From: Apoda limacodes
Lineage: Eukaryota > Arthropoda > Insecta > Lepidoptera > Limacodidae
Length of the DNA stretch: 64,000 nucleotides
Direction of reading: 5' to 3'
Assembly: GCA_946406115.1 (NCBI GenBank)
Contig: OX291553.1
Coordinates: forward strand, 2,795,001-2,859,000
The notes beneath the pieces were generated by a model that worked only from the letters and a program-made list of their open reading frames with translations, made no database searches and was not told where the DNA came from. The position numbers and the translations under genes are program-made. Below, piece by piece: positions 1-10,189 of the stretch (position 1 is the first letter of the stretch; each line of letters starts with the position of its first letter).

Positions 1-2985
1 AACGCCAACGGTCTCCGCAACCAAAGAGAGGAATTATCGCAATTCCTCTCGTCCCAAAAACCGGACGTCTTCCTCATCCAGGAAACGTTCCTAAAGCCCG
101 CTGTCCGTACCCCTTCGATCGCGAACTATCGCACCGTCCGTAATGATAGAACTGCCTCCAATCTCGGAGGCACTCTCATCTATTACAGGCGCTACCTGCA
201 TTGCTCCCCTATCGATCCTCCACCGCTTACGAATTTAGAAGCATCCGTCTGCCGCCTAGCGATGACCGGCCATCAGCCGATCATCATTGCATCGGTTTAT
301 CTCTCTCCCCTAAAAGACTTGCTCGAGAGCGACCTTCAGTCGCTCTTAAGTTTAGGCGACGCCGTCATTCTTGCCGGCGACCTAAATTGCAAGCATCGCC
401 GCTGGAACTCTTCTGTAACTTCACAAAGAGGCAGACTCCTCGACGATTTAGTTGACAGACTAAACTTTGACATCATCGCTCCCATGACGCCCACTTACTT
501 TCCCCACAATACTCGGAATAACCCCGACGTACTCGACATAGCACTTCTAAAGAATGTAAGGCTAAGCTTTCGCTCTATAGAGGTGCTTGACGAACTTGAC
601 TCGGACCACCGCCCTGTCGTCCTCCGATTAGGTTTCCCTTCGGACTCTCCTCCCGACACTAGAACCGTGACGGACTGGGATAAATTTGGGCGATTGCTCG
701 AAAATCCCAGCTCGCCACATCTAGACCGCGTTCCCGACGTAATCTCATCCGCGACCGATCTTAACGTAGCTATCGACTCACTCACTAGCCACCTGACCGC
801 CACCGTTGGCGAGTGCTCACGACAAGTGCCGGTTGGTGATTATCACCACCTAATCCTGCCTCAGCACATCAGGTCGCTAATGACTGAGCGTAACGCGGCC
901 CGCCGCGCTCGCGATCGCGCTCCCACTATCGATAATAAAGCTCGCTTCAACGACTTACACCGCCGTGTAAGAACCGCTGTAGCTGAGCTTCGCGCCCAAC
1001 GTTTCGGTGATCTTATGGAGAACATTTCTCCTTCTCACCAAGCTTATTGGCACTTAGCCAGAGCTCTAAAGTCCGAAACCGCGAACTCTCTCCCTCCGTT
1101 ATCTCGTCCCAACAACGTTCCCGCGTTCAACGACGACGAAAAAGCGGATTGCCTAGCGTCTAGCCTCCAAGCCCAATGTGCCTTAAGCACACAGCCCTTC
1201 GATCCCGACCACGTGCGCGAGGTAGACGGCGAAGTGGAGCGCAGAACTTCTCTGCCTCCACAAGACCCCCTGCCCCCTGTCACTGTCGACGAAGTCGTAC
1301 AGGTCATCAAAGACCTACGCCCCCGTAAAGCCCCCGGTGCGGACGGTATCTCTAACGATATCCTAAAGCGCCTCACTCTGCCCCTTGTCTGCCTCCTAGT
1401 AGCGATCTTTAACGCTGCTATGGAACATTGCATCTTTCCATCTCAATGGAAAGATGCAATTGTTATAGGCATCCATAAGCCAGGTAAAGCTCGTACCGAG
1501 CCGTCCTCCTATCGCCCCATAAGTTTACTAAAGGCCCTTGGTTAACTCTATGAACGCCTCCTTCTCGCCCGCCTACGGAACGCTATAGTCTCCAGAGGCA
1601 TTTTAATAGACGAGCAGTTCGGCTTCCGTGCCAAACACTCATGCGTCCATCAAGTCCTCCGCATAACGGAACATATTCTCACTGGCTTTCAGCCAGCGTT
1701 AGGTAAGACCCGTCACACGGGCGCTGTCTTCTTCGATGTAGCGAAAGCTTTCGACAAAGTCTGGCACAACGGTTTAATTTTTAAACTGTACAACTTTCAG
1801 TTGCCAGATCGTCTTGTGCTCATCATACGAGACTATTTGTCGAATCGTAGCTTTCGCTACAAAGTCGAAGGCACTCTCTCTTCCCCCCGTCCCATAGAAG
1901 CAGGAGTCCCGCAAGGGTCCGTGCTCGCCCCCATCTTGTACCTTCTGTACACTAACGACATCCCTAAAACGATAGGTACCAACCTAGCCCTCTTTGCGGA
2001 CGATACCGCTATCTATACCACAGATAGGCAAGTGAGTCGAATCACTGAGAGACTCCAACCCGCTATCACCGCCCTAGGCGAGTGGTTTCGGAAATGGAGA
2101 ATCGAGGTGAATCCCGACAAAAGCTCTGCCGTTCTTTTTACCCTAGGCCGCCCTCCGCGGCCTTCTCCCCTTTCTCTTTTCGGTCGTGCCATTCCCTGGC
2201 AAAATAAGACCAAATATCTCGGTGTGACCATGGATAGTCGTTTGAACTTCCAAGCTCACACCAAAATAGTCAGGGACCGAGCCGCTTTTGTCCTCGGTCG
2301 TCTCTATCCCATGATAGGCAAGTATAGTAAGATGTCGCTTAGGAATAAGCTAAATCTTTACACAACTTGTATCCGCCCCATACTAGCTTATGCTAACGTA
2401 GCCTATGCGCTGTCCAAGCGCAATCTCCACAAACTCCAGACCCGCCAAAACCGCTTTCTCAGAGCGGCATCTGGAGCCTCTTGGTACGTTCGCAATGCGG
2501 ACCTACACAGAGACTTCGAACTTCCCACGATTCCCCAATATTTTAAAGACTTGGCAGTCCGCTTTTTCGAGCGTACGCAAAATCATCCGAATCGTTTAAT
2601 TGTGCAATCCACAACGTATCGTCCCCCCGATCGACCCGGTCACGGTCGTAAAACTATTGTTAGGCGGCCTCGGCACGTACTAACGTCCCCAGATGACGAT
2701 CTCGCTATCCGGATAGCGAGATTAGTCTCTACGACCTCCCCGAATAGGGCCTCCCTCCAAACACGACGCCGACGTCCCCGGGTTCGTCGGCGCCCACAAG
2801 GATACACTAGGTATCAAAGAGTGCCGGGGCGCTTCTCGCCCCCACTCAATCGCAACTGCACCCGCGTAACGGGGAACTCCCCTCCTGGCGGTGACTCACC
2901 TTCGGGTTCGAGACTCACGCCGGTCGAAGGGACGCCCCCGAGAGCGACAACCCAAGCCGAGGCTTCCCCCGCGGGGAGCCCTTGA
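1..2985 (+). pseudogene. LINE ORF2: AP-like endonuclease + reverse transcriptase, one in-frame stop
   Basis: Frame 1 is open from base 1 (reading NANGLRNQREELSQFL) to the TGA at 2983-2985, apart from a single TAA at 1543-1545. Before the stop it shows endonuclease (EEP) residues: LIQETF near 80-100, GDLNCKH near 380, and LDSDHRPV near 597-620, so the catalytic Glu, Asp/Asn and Ser-Asp-His are present. The RT begins around 1310 with RPRKAPGADGISNDI, then YRPISLLKALG just before the stop. After it come LDEQFGFR-type sequence, FFDVAKAFDKVWH, AGVPQGSVLAPILY and the catalytic LFADDTAIY (near 1990-2020). The reading frame is the same on both sides of the TAA, so no frameshift is needed. Related proteins usually have Lys here, one substitution from TAA. 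The element copy is therefore probably inactive for a single-base reason. The N-terminus is missing because of the window edge. Confidence 0.9.
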
Positions 2986-3084
2986 GCGTTGGGCGCTATA
3001 TGGGCTGAGGCTCCTTCAGAGTCTCGCCCCAAAAGTCCGGTGAAGCAGTAATGGCTGCAACAGCCAACTGCATAGTCAGCTCAG

Positions 3085-3121
3085 AAAAAAAAAAAAGAAA
3101 AAAAAAAAAAAAAAAAAAAAA
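3085..3121 (+). repeat. A-rich tail of the Jockey-like element
   Basis: A run of A broken by one G follows the 3' UTR of the LINE. Target-primed retrotransposons of this clade normally end this way. Sequence to the right changes character, with repeated GAAGAAACTCTGC-type phrases, which supports this as the element's end. An internal A-run in a longer 3' UTR cannot be excluded. Confidence 0.7.
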
Positions 3122-3947
3122 GGTCATGGTCAGTTCGCAGTCGCAGTTCGCAGCAAGAAAGGAAGAACCAACAATCAAGGAAGAAACTCTGCAAGAAAAT
3201 AAGTGCTCAATTGAAGGTTCAAGAAAGAAACGCTGCTAGGAAAAAGGAAGAAACTCTGCTAGAAATTAAGTGTAAAATAAGTGCTCTAGTGTAAATAAAT
3301 TCTTCACAAGAAGACTCAGCTTCACTTCGGCTATTTTATTTTGCGCTCAAGAAATCTTCGTGGTCAGCGGTTCACAAGTGCGACACCCGGCTTCACCCGT
3401 CCGGCCCGCAATACGGTCGCCCACAACATACAGTCCACTATAAACACGTCAGTGGCCTAGTCTAGTAGCTAGCTACCGTACGGTTGTCTAATTTCTACGG
3501 CGCTTCGTTGTCGTAGCTTCGTTTTAGCAACCGAGGAAGCTAGCCTACGCCCGTCGCCGCTGTGCGTGTTCGTAACAGTTGGTGTGTCACTGATCTTCTC
3601 CTAAACGGCAAAGATTGAATGTACGACAGTAATTTCAACATTCGCTGCATTTAATGCGACTTCATTATTATTATCTCCCACAACTTCATCATTGAGAAAT
3701 TTGTGGTTTGGAAACCTAAAAGATTTAAAGAAAGGCTTCCCGCCAATACTTCTACGATGGAAGATTTGCAAGAAAATGGAGAAATAAATAATTTAGACAT
3801 AGCAAACAGTGAGATATCCAAAAATTATAGCTCAGCCATGGATTAGTTAAAAGTAATTTTGGAATCGCTAAATTTTTAAAAACGTTAAATTTAAAATATC
3901 ATATTTAATGTGGCGCTGCTTATCCGGGTAGGGCAACGTCTGCCGCG
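3122..3947. other. Unassigned stretch, possibly an LTR and leader of another retroelement
   Basis: Right of the A-tail the sequence is moderately GC-rich and contains a short internal repeat (GGAAGAAACTCTGC near 3178 and 3246), an AATAAA-like site near 3293, a CAG-TTGGTGTGTCAC junction near 3575 that could be an LTR end plus primer-binding site, and a 28-codon ORF starting MEDLQENGEINN at 3759 and ending at 3844. This order is reminiscent of an LTR, leader and start of gag. No paired LTR, protease or integrase is visible, so the reading is speculative. No host gene is recognisable. Confidence 0.25.
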
Positions 3948-4121
3948 TCCGCTACATTATAAATGCAATAGTAACTCTGTCTGTCTGTTACCTCTTCACG
4001 CTTTAACCGCTGTAAAAAGTAAAAGATCATTTATTCGACGCTGCATACATATTTACTACGGTAGGCTACGGTGACCGCTTACCATCAGGCGGGCCGTAAG
4101 CTTGTTTGCCACCTTAGTGGT

Positions 4122-4186
<65 letters not shown>

Positions 4187-4575
4187 TACACCTTATAATT
4201 AACTGATAAATATACATAGTAACATTATGAATAAATAAACTAGAATATTTAATAAAGCTATAATACAATTTAATGCTGGATGCATCGTCGAAACAGGTCC
4301 TCAGCTCAGCATTTGCTGCAGCTAGCTGCAGCGCTGTTATTCTGCTGACACTTTCCGTGACTCACGAACACCAGGGTCACTGGATTTGCCTGTTATTTTG
4401 CTAAACGTACCGATTCAGATGAAATTTGGCATGGAGATAGTTTGAGTCCCGGGAACGGACATGGGTTGATTGAAAACGCCAAGTGTGAGTTGTTTTTTTT
4501 ATAATTGAGGATTTGCCGTCGAAATCCTACACCGATAACCTAATTTGCGCGGGTGAAACCGCGGGCAAAAGCTTG
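3948..4575 (+). mobile_element. Non-autonomous Helitron-like element, split by a nested insertion
   Basis: The left part carries the phrase TAACTCTGTCTGTCTGTTACC followed by CTTCACGCTTTAACCGCTG (to about 4012). The right part resumes near 4401 with CGATTCAGATGAAATTTGGC and ends with a GC-rich imperfect palindrome and AAAAGCTTG at 4568-4575. Both halves belong to a repeat type abundant in lepidopteran genomes whose 3' end is a CCGCGG hairpin a few bases before CTRR-T, as expected of Helitrons. The roughly 390 bp in between (4013-4400) include a separate poly(A)-tailed repeat. The family assignment is from memory of the terminal sequence; exact ends are approximate. Confidence 0.55.
4062..4183 (+). 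repeat. Dispersed retroposon 3' end (family A) with a 58-A tail
   Basis: The sequence GTGACCGCTTACCATCAGGC..TTGCCACCTTAGTGGTAT leads straight into an uninterrupted A-run at 4126-4183. The same family occurs in the opposite orientation near 31477-31640, 38826-39005 and 52017-52245; there a T-rich run precedes it at two of the three sites, so the A-run is the true 3' tail and this copy reads on the + strand. Very long uninterrupted A-runs decay quickly, so this is likely the most recent copy in the window. Only the last ~65 bp of the family is present here. Confidence 0.75.
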
Positions 4576-5009
4576 TTTAGTATAAAGTACATAAAATTCT
4601 TAATACTTATAAGCTTAATAGCTATTAGCTATCTAAGATTAAAGTAACCTTTGTTTAGTAGATACGCTTTAGTAGTGGTTGTAATAAACATGAGAACAAG
4701 AAAGGATAATAAACCTAACTTTATTTACGTTCGTAAAATAAAACGTTCTAAGACAAACTTAGATTTGCAAAAAAAATGAGGGTAAAAAGCAATAAAAAAG
4801 AAAATAAATAATGAAAATGTGCGTTACGGAGCATTACATGCGAATTGAGAGTGGGTGCATTAGTTATTATAACACGACAAAATATGTGTAATAAAAAGAA
4901 ATTTATTGCTCAAATAAAATATATAACAGTGGTTAGGGCGGCAGATGGGGCGAGAGAAGTCGGGCACAAGTTATAGGCGCATGGCGACCGCGAGCGGGAT
5001 TAAGCTAAA
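4576..5009. other. AT-rich spacer, nothing recognised
   Basis: No coding potential, tandem repeat or recognised repeat family could be seen in this low-complexity AT-rich stretch. Confidence 0.5.
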
Positions 5010-5170
5010 ATATTAGCATGGGTACAATCTATTGTGGATTTTGCTCCGTGGTTCAGGGTATAATGAACCCGTGGATTCGATTCCCGCACAGAAAAAACAT
5101 TTATGTGAACATTATGAGCACTTTTCGTTGGCGATTCATCAATCTTTATCTGGGCGTTAAGTGCATTCTA
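5010..5170 (+). repeat. Possible tRNA-derived SINE fragment
   Basis: A tRNA-like phrase (GCTCCGTGGTTCAGGGTATA..GAACCCGTG) is followed by GGATTCGATTCCC at 5073-5085, one base longer than the Pol III B-box consensus GGTTCGANTCC. A tail that reads like those of lepidopteran SINEs (CGTTGGCGATTCATCAATC) follows. It does not fold as a complete tRNA in my reading, so it is more likely a diverged SINE than a functional tRNA gene. Confidence 0.45.
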
Positions 5171-5989
5171 CCTTATTAGATTTTTTCAGTTTAAGGTTAA
5201 AAAAACTACTATACTATACTGTAAACAATTTTCAATGCGTAATTAGTAATGAATAAATAAACATTATCCAGTTACTTACACATTTTTTGTGGCGTACACC
5301 ACACCATCTCACGGATATATTGACAGAGTCCTTGGATACGGATGCTGGAGAAAAATGGCGGTCATTTGTTGGCGTCACCATTTTGTTCTGTTGCCTTCGA
5401 GAGGCGAGATAATGGTTGATTTATTCGTGCGATTTCGCGTGACGTGCGCCGTCTGTGGGCGGCCTTATTCTGCTGATGTTGCTATTGAACTAAAGTGAAA
5501 TGTTGTTTGTATTAATACGACCCCTTTAGAATACAACCAGAAGTGTTAGAAATATATCTATGAGACATGTCAATATTTTTTTTTGTTTGAAATATTGCTT
5601 TTTTAAGGTATTAAAGTTTTGTTATTTATTACCATTAATGCCAGTATATATATGTGTATCCAGCTATTTCCAATAGTTTAAACAGCCTCGCAACCACTAC
5701 TTTAATAAACTGAAAACTGAAAAATTCATATTCATATTTAATTATTTTATAAGTTATTCACGCGCTCAAAAATATAAACTAACGAGTTCTATAAGTATCA
5801 ATATTAAAAAGTATATGGACATAATAATAGTAATAAAATATATACATATTTAATGTATAATTGAGTAATTTGATAAGTTAAGTAATATTTTATTGATTAT
5901 TTATATTTTATTATTATATTAATATATGTATTTATTTATATATATTAAACTTTACGTAAATGTTTAAACAAATCTAAATCATACAAATA
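5171..5989. other. AT-rich intergenic DNA
   Basis: Holds a 69-codon open frame at 5289-5498 with no family resemblance that I recognise and no splice context. The remainder is AT-rich with TATA-like low complexity (5800-5950). Confidence 0.4.
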
Positions 5990-7600
5990 ACCCGCCCCAT
6001 TTCCATTCCAATGGCAAAGGTGCCCATAATGCTTGCAGCATTACCTCGCTGTATAGCGATGGCAAACCTTTGCACTAAGAACGACCCAGAGCGGGAGACT
6101 CCTGTCACTTAATTTAGTTTGCGGCCTATTTTTTCACTAAACACTTCGCATCCACACTCTAACTGCCCAAGGTTTCCACTGCTACACGTACAAAATGATA
6201 AAGCGGCTCCAAGCAAGCGTATTTTAGCCTTTTTTTTGAGCATGCGTCTTCGGCAGCGGCAGATGCAAAGAGCATGGCACGATTCAGGTGACTGGCGGCG
6301 ACAGTGCTGACGCGAATTGCATCCCAGATCAGGCACTTCCCATTTTTCCATGGCACCAGAGACAGTCCGTCTGGTCTCTTTCCATCAGACCTGCTGAGAC
6401 CTGGAGGCTCAAGTAGGCAGGGGACATTAGCTGATATAAGAGCTCTACAAACTATGTCGTTCAGGGCATGGTGACTCGGGAATCTTCAAACGCACCGCCG
6501 ACAACTCAGAGCGTGATAACCATCGGCCTCCACCATGGAACCGCTGGTGCATATATGATGTTCACACACCTTACAGCCCAGCCAGAGTGCAACCGCAATA
6601 CTCAAAGTCATCATCGATAAGAGTGCCCAGGTGAGGCGAAGGAACCGCTGGTAACCAAGCCCCGGACTCAGGTTGCGACACAGCTCGTACTCTGGCCTTA
6701 TCGACTACCATCGCACCCTCTAACAATTGCTCTTAAAGACTCTTTACCCCCACATCATCCCACGCACGCGGAACATGCGACAATTCTGGGACTGTGGCAC
6801 CCGAGTAAAGGGCTGACCAAGCTGACACAGCATCAGACGTAAAAGGTATATTTCCACCGTCACCATTAGGAAGAGCGAAGCACATGCGCAATAAGATGAT
6901 CGCCAACTGTGCGGAAAGAGCCTTAAGACGTTCGTGAGCGGAAAGAAGAAGATGTTTTCTTGCAATGATGGCCTTAGGGACTCCAGAAATAAATATTGGG
7001 AAACTTAATGGGTTAAGTCAGGAGTAAAAATTGCCTTAAGGCCAGGTCAAAGAAAATGAAAACGAGAAATGTGTGTTCGAGCCTCAGGACCACATGCGAA
7101 GAACTCGCACTTCGAGGGATTAACCTCTAGACCCAGGTCTTTAAGGCGGGGAACTAAGGCCTCCAAGTCCTGATACACGTCTTTTGGTTTACCCCCGATT
7201 GTGCCATCGTCATATTCACAAAGTAATCACAGATTACTTTGTGAATAGCCGGGCTTAACGCAAGCGGATCGAAAGAATGAGATTTTTCCCGAATATAAGG
7301 TTGGAAGGAAGTCTATAGACTTGATGAAGGAAAGGGATGAGAGAGGGGATTTTATCCTTGACCTCACTCAACAGAACGTCTCTTTCCAGAGAGTTGAACT
7401 CGTTGCGAATATCAAGTTTCAGCAAAATATAGCCTTCATTTTGTGGATTCATGAGAAACGTTCGCGTGGCGTGGATAGCAGCCTCACAACCAAGACGTGT
7501 GCTAAATCCCAGTTGGTGCGGCTGCAAGTAACTGGCCATTTCTTCTTTGACAGCGCGGCAATCTAGTTTTGCAGCCAAGCGGCGAAAAACTTAGTTAGGA
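5990..7600 (-). pseudogene. Decayed LINE reverse transcriptase and C-terminal domain
   Basis: Read on the minus strand, a broken polyprotein is recognisable in pieces. At 7578-7255: KLDCRAVKEEMASYLQPHQL, GYILLKLDIRNEFNSLERDV (RT palm region). Around 7205-7050 an Asp-Asp motif (YDDGTIGGKPKDV) is followed by LGLEVNPSKCEFF. At 6680-6480: PEYELCRNLSPGLGYQRFL. At 6450-6160: SRSDGKRPDGLSLVPWKNGK and IWDAIRVSTVAASHLNRA. At 6150-5995: LECGCEVFSEKIGRKLN, a stop, then RSGSFLVQRFAIAIQRGNAA. Several frameshifts and stops separate these blocks, for example between ETLG and LECG near 6160. The order fits a single non-LTR retrotransposon inserted in minus orientation and long dead. I cannot assign a clade with confidence. 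The short open frames here are its pieces or their shadows. Confidence 0.8.
7213..7247. repeat. Perfect 16-bp-arm palindrome inside the LINE RT remnant
   Basis: TATTCACAAAGTAATC, a 3-nt spacer ACA, then its exact reverse complement. It sits immediately beside the catalytic DD codons of the decayed reverse transcriptase and breaks the frame there, so it looks like a post-insertion inverted duplication rather than part of the original element. Confidence 0.8.
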
Positions 7601-10130
7601 TAGAATTACTTCCTTTTGTTTGGCATGAGTAGCTACTTTATCCAGGTTTTGTTTTTTTTAGTCTTTTTTATTGTAAAAGGTCAAGAGCAGTTTTCAGAAA
7701 CATTTAGAAGCCGCTGGCATTATTAGTAAATTTAATTTTATGATTGGAACTAGTAGATATTACGCTCGAACAGTAATTCTGAAATTAGACTTATCTCTAT
7801 CATGTTTCATGAGGCCTATGTAAATTATAATTTTTGCAGTGGAATGACACATTACGACCATAAATACACAAGAGGGAGAAAGAGAAATGAAAGTAAAAAA
7901 ATGGATGTGAGATGAAATATATAAACTATCAAAAAATTAAAATCTACGTCGAAAGCTACTAATAAGAACATGGGGTTGATTCGGTTCGTCTCCATATGCC
8001 TAGAGCATCTAAATTTTACTCTTTGACGTTACTTCAGAAGCGGCCATCCTGTATAAACATTCGGCTACCTTTTGGCCCTAGAATCGATGGTTGTCGTAGA
8101 AACTTCAGAACATCTTTAATCCTAATACCTACAAAAATACACTTTTGACTTAAAAGTATAACTGACATGCAATTTTATTCCTAACTTATAATTAAATCGA
8201 CACATATAATTAGAACAATCTTTTACACCTGAATTTAATTAAATTTATTTATTTTTATCCTATTTATACTACTGACATGTTGGTTAAATATTATTGTATT
8301 TTGTTTGTTTAGGTAATGTTTAGGTAAATACCTACCTATCTAACAATGTATATTGATAAGATTTTTTTAGGTTGCCGTGTTAAACTGAATATTACCAATA
8401 AATGATGTCTATGTCTCCATGTCCCTAACATCAAAAACCGATGACTCTCATATAAAATATTATATTACTTACTTTCAACCATGTGTCTGGACCTGGACCC
8501 CTTGTCGTAATATGTTTTCTTAAAGGTTGTCTGTCTAAACCCCATAAAGAATGTATCAGCATAGTTTTAGCGTCGCTTATAAATTATACATAAATTAATA
8601 TAAGCAAAATTATTTAGGTTTATTAGATATTTCGTCCTAAACGTCTGTGTAAACCTAAGAATACGGCAAAAATATTTTGAAACATTAGTCACCTCACTTT
8701 ACGTAACTAAACTAACTTTACTGTTGGCCATAAAATGGCTCATGGATAATACAACTGACACCCCTGCCTCGAATATGACCGCAGTCTAGAAATGCTATAA
8801 CAAAAGCCTAGGACAAAAACATAGGGCTTTAACTTTAAATACAATACTTTATTATACTGTGACACGAACATTGTGTAAGTCAATGGTGTTTGTGCGTAGG
8901 GTTGTACAGCTGTAATAATGAGTATTAATGGGCCTGCCACATAAATATCACAATACAAAGAGTAGGGAAGAGCGTAACATAATGCCAATACTTCAAAACC
9001 ATTAGGGCCATCGTGAACTAGCGAGCGAGTCCCAGAACAACAAAAACATGAATCTACAATTTTACATATTATTTTAATTTTTCAAATATATTTTGGTGAT
9101 AAGGTGTCTATAACTTTAAAATTAATTTGTTTATTTTCCATAATATGTATGCCACTTATACCACTCATTATTGTAATATTTCCAATGACCAAATTCATGT
9201 AATGATCAGGGTATTATCATATAGGCAATAGAAGATTAGATGGTATAAGTCTATGGAAAACCTAACAATCGCGCTTACAGTCAGCGTTAAGCGTTAAACA
9301 ATGACTTCTATAATTTTAGTCCATACTTAGTTCGACAAACGAAAAAAAATTTACTAGGATATATAAAAGATAATGACAAATTGTTTTTAGTTAGACCGGT
9401 GTAGATACTTATTACTTTTATAAATAATATTTCTTTGCCTAAGTATTATTTACCTATAAAAATTTGTTTAATAGATTATGGATATTGCATTGAGTTTTAT
9501 TTATTTTTATTTACGTTTACAACATTTTACCTGTTTTATATTTGCTGTAAAACGTCAATGTTTTCTTGTGTGTTCAAAAGTTTACCTTCAGAAAATTCTA
9601 GTAATAATAAATCGTTTTCAAATTCACTTCTCACAAACTTTAAGTGAAGATCAGGGCTTTGCCCTTTACTACAATTATATATAGAAGATATAAAATGTAT
9701 GCTACTCCATGCATTCCCTGTTCAGAAACAAGCTTGTCATCGCTTTGTACAAAATCAGAGTGTTGGGAATATTTACACTGACGCGCGGTTAATTACTGAC
9801 CATTTGTTATTCAAATATATGCGGCTTCTATCTCGTTTTCAATTTATTTACGAAGTTAGACAAAGAATCTTGAGAATTGAACCGTTTTTAGGATTTTCTC
9901 AAATTGAAACCGTATCTTCTATAGGATTACTCGTGTCTACATCTGTCTATGTGATATTTGTACACAAAGTTGATTTGGTACTAGCAATACTAGTAAATCA
10001 TGGATCTCGTTTATCATTAGCTCGATTTTGTTATTTATAATGTTACAAAATTCATTTAACATGTATTTTTAGACATAGGGTTTTGATCTGTGACTTTAGT
10101 TTGAGTAACTGCTGATTTAAATGATCCTAA
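7601..10130. other. AT-rich intergenic DNA, no gene recognised
   Basis: The stretch is AT-rich throughout with only short open frames. The longest is an ATG-started 113-codon frame at 9699-10040; its product resembles no family I know and base use does not change across it. No repeat family was recognised. Confidence 0.5.
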
Positions 10131-10189
10131 CGTAACGTAACGTAACGTAACGTAACGTAACGTAACGTAACGTAACGTAACGTAACGTA
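10131..10189. repeat. CGTAA pentanucleotide microsatellite (about 12 units)
   Basis: Eleven perfect CGTAA units plus a partial one, directly preceded by CCTAA. The insect telomere repeat is TTAGG (CCTAA on the other strand), so the array differs from it at one position per unit, and one canonical unit touches its left edge. A short CGTAACGTAA patch also occurs near 18907-18932. Confidence 0.95.

Larger units (their letters stand above)
1..3121 (+). mobile_element. Jockey-like non-LTR retrotransposon (LINE), 5'-truncated by the window edge
   Basis: The element enters from the left edge already inside ORF2 and runs through endonuclease, reverse transcriptase and a C-terminal tail to a TGA at 2985, then about 100 bp of 3' UTR and an A-rich tail at 3085-3121. 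The overall order (EEP endonuclease, RT, no RNase H) and the RT-tail wording fit the Jockey clade known from moths and flies; clade assignment is from recognition, not a tree. Its GC content is clearly higher than the surrounding DNA, as expected of a recently inserted coding element. Because the frame stays open for nearly 3 kb with only one stop, it is a young insertion. The 5' end, ORF1 and left target-site duplication lie outside the window, so the right boundary cannot be confirmed by a TSD. Confidence 0.9.

Noticed and set aside
495..1433. Minus-strand frames opposite the Jockey-like ORF2 (495-803, 1044-1433)
   Set aside because: Shadows of the plus-strand endonuclease/RT coding sequence.
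5040..5100. Intact tRNA gene
   Set aside because: A B-box-like block is present but I cannot fold a full cloverleaf with an anticodon arm, and the tail is SINE-like.
9699..10040. 113-codon ATG-started frame on the + strand
   Set aside because: No recognisable domain, no change in composition from the AT-rich flanks and no splice or poly(A) context. A chance frame or an old repeat is more likely.
10131..10189. True chromosome end
   Set aside because: The unit is CGTAA, not CCTAA/TTAGG; the array is short and flanked by normal unique DNA on both sides.
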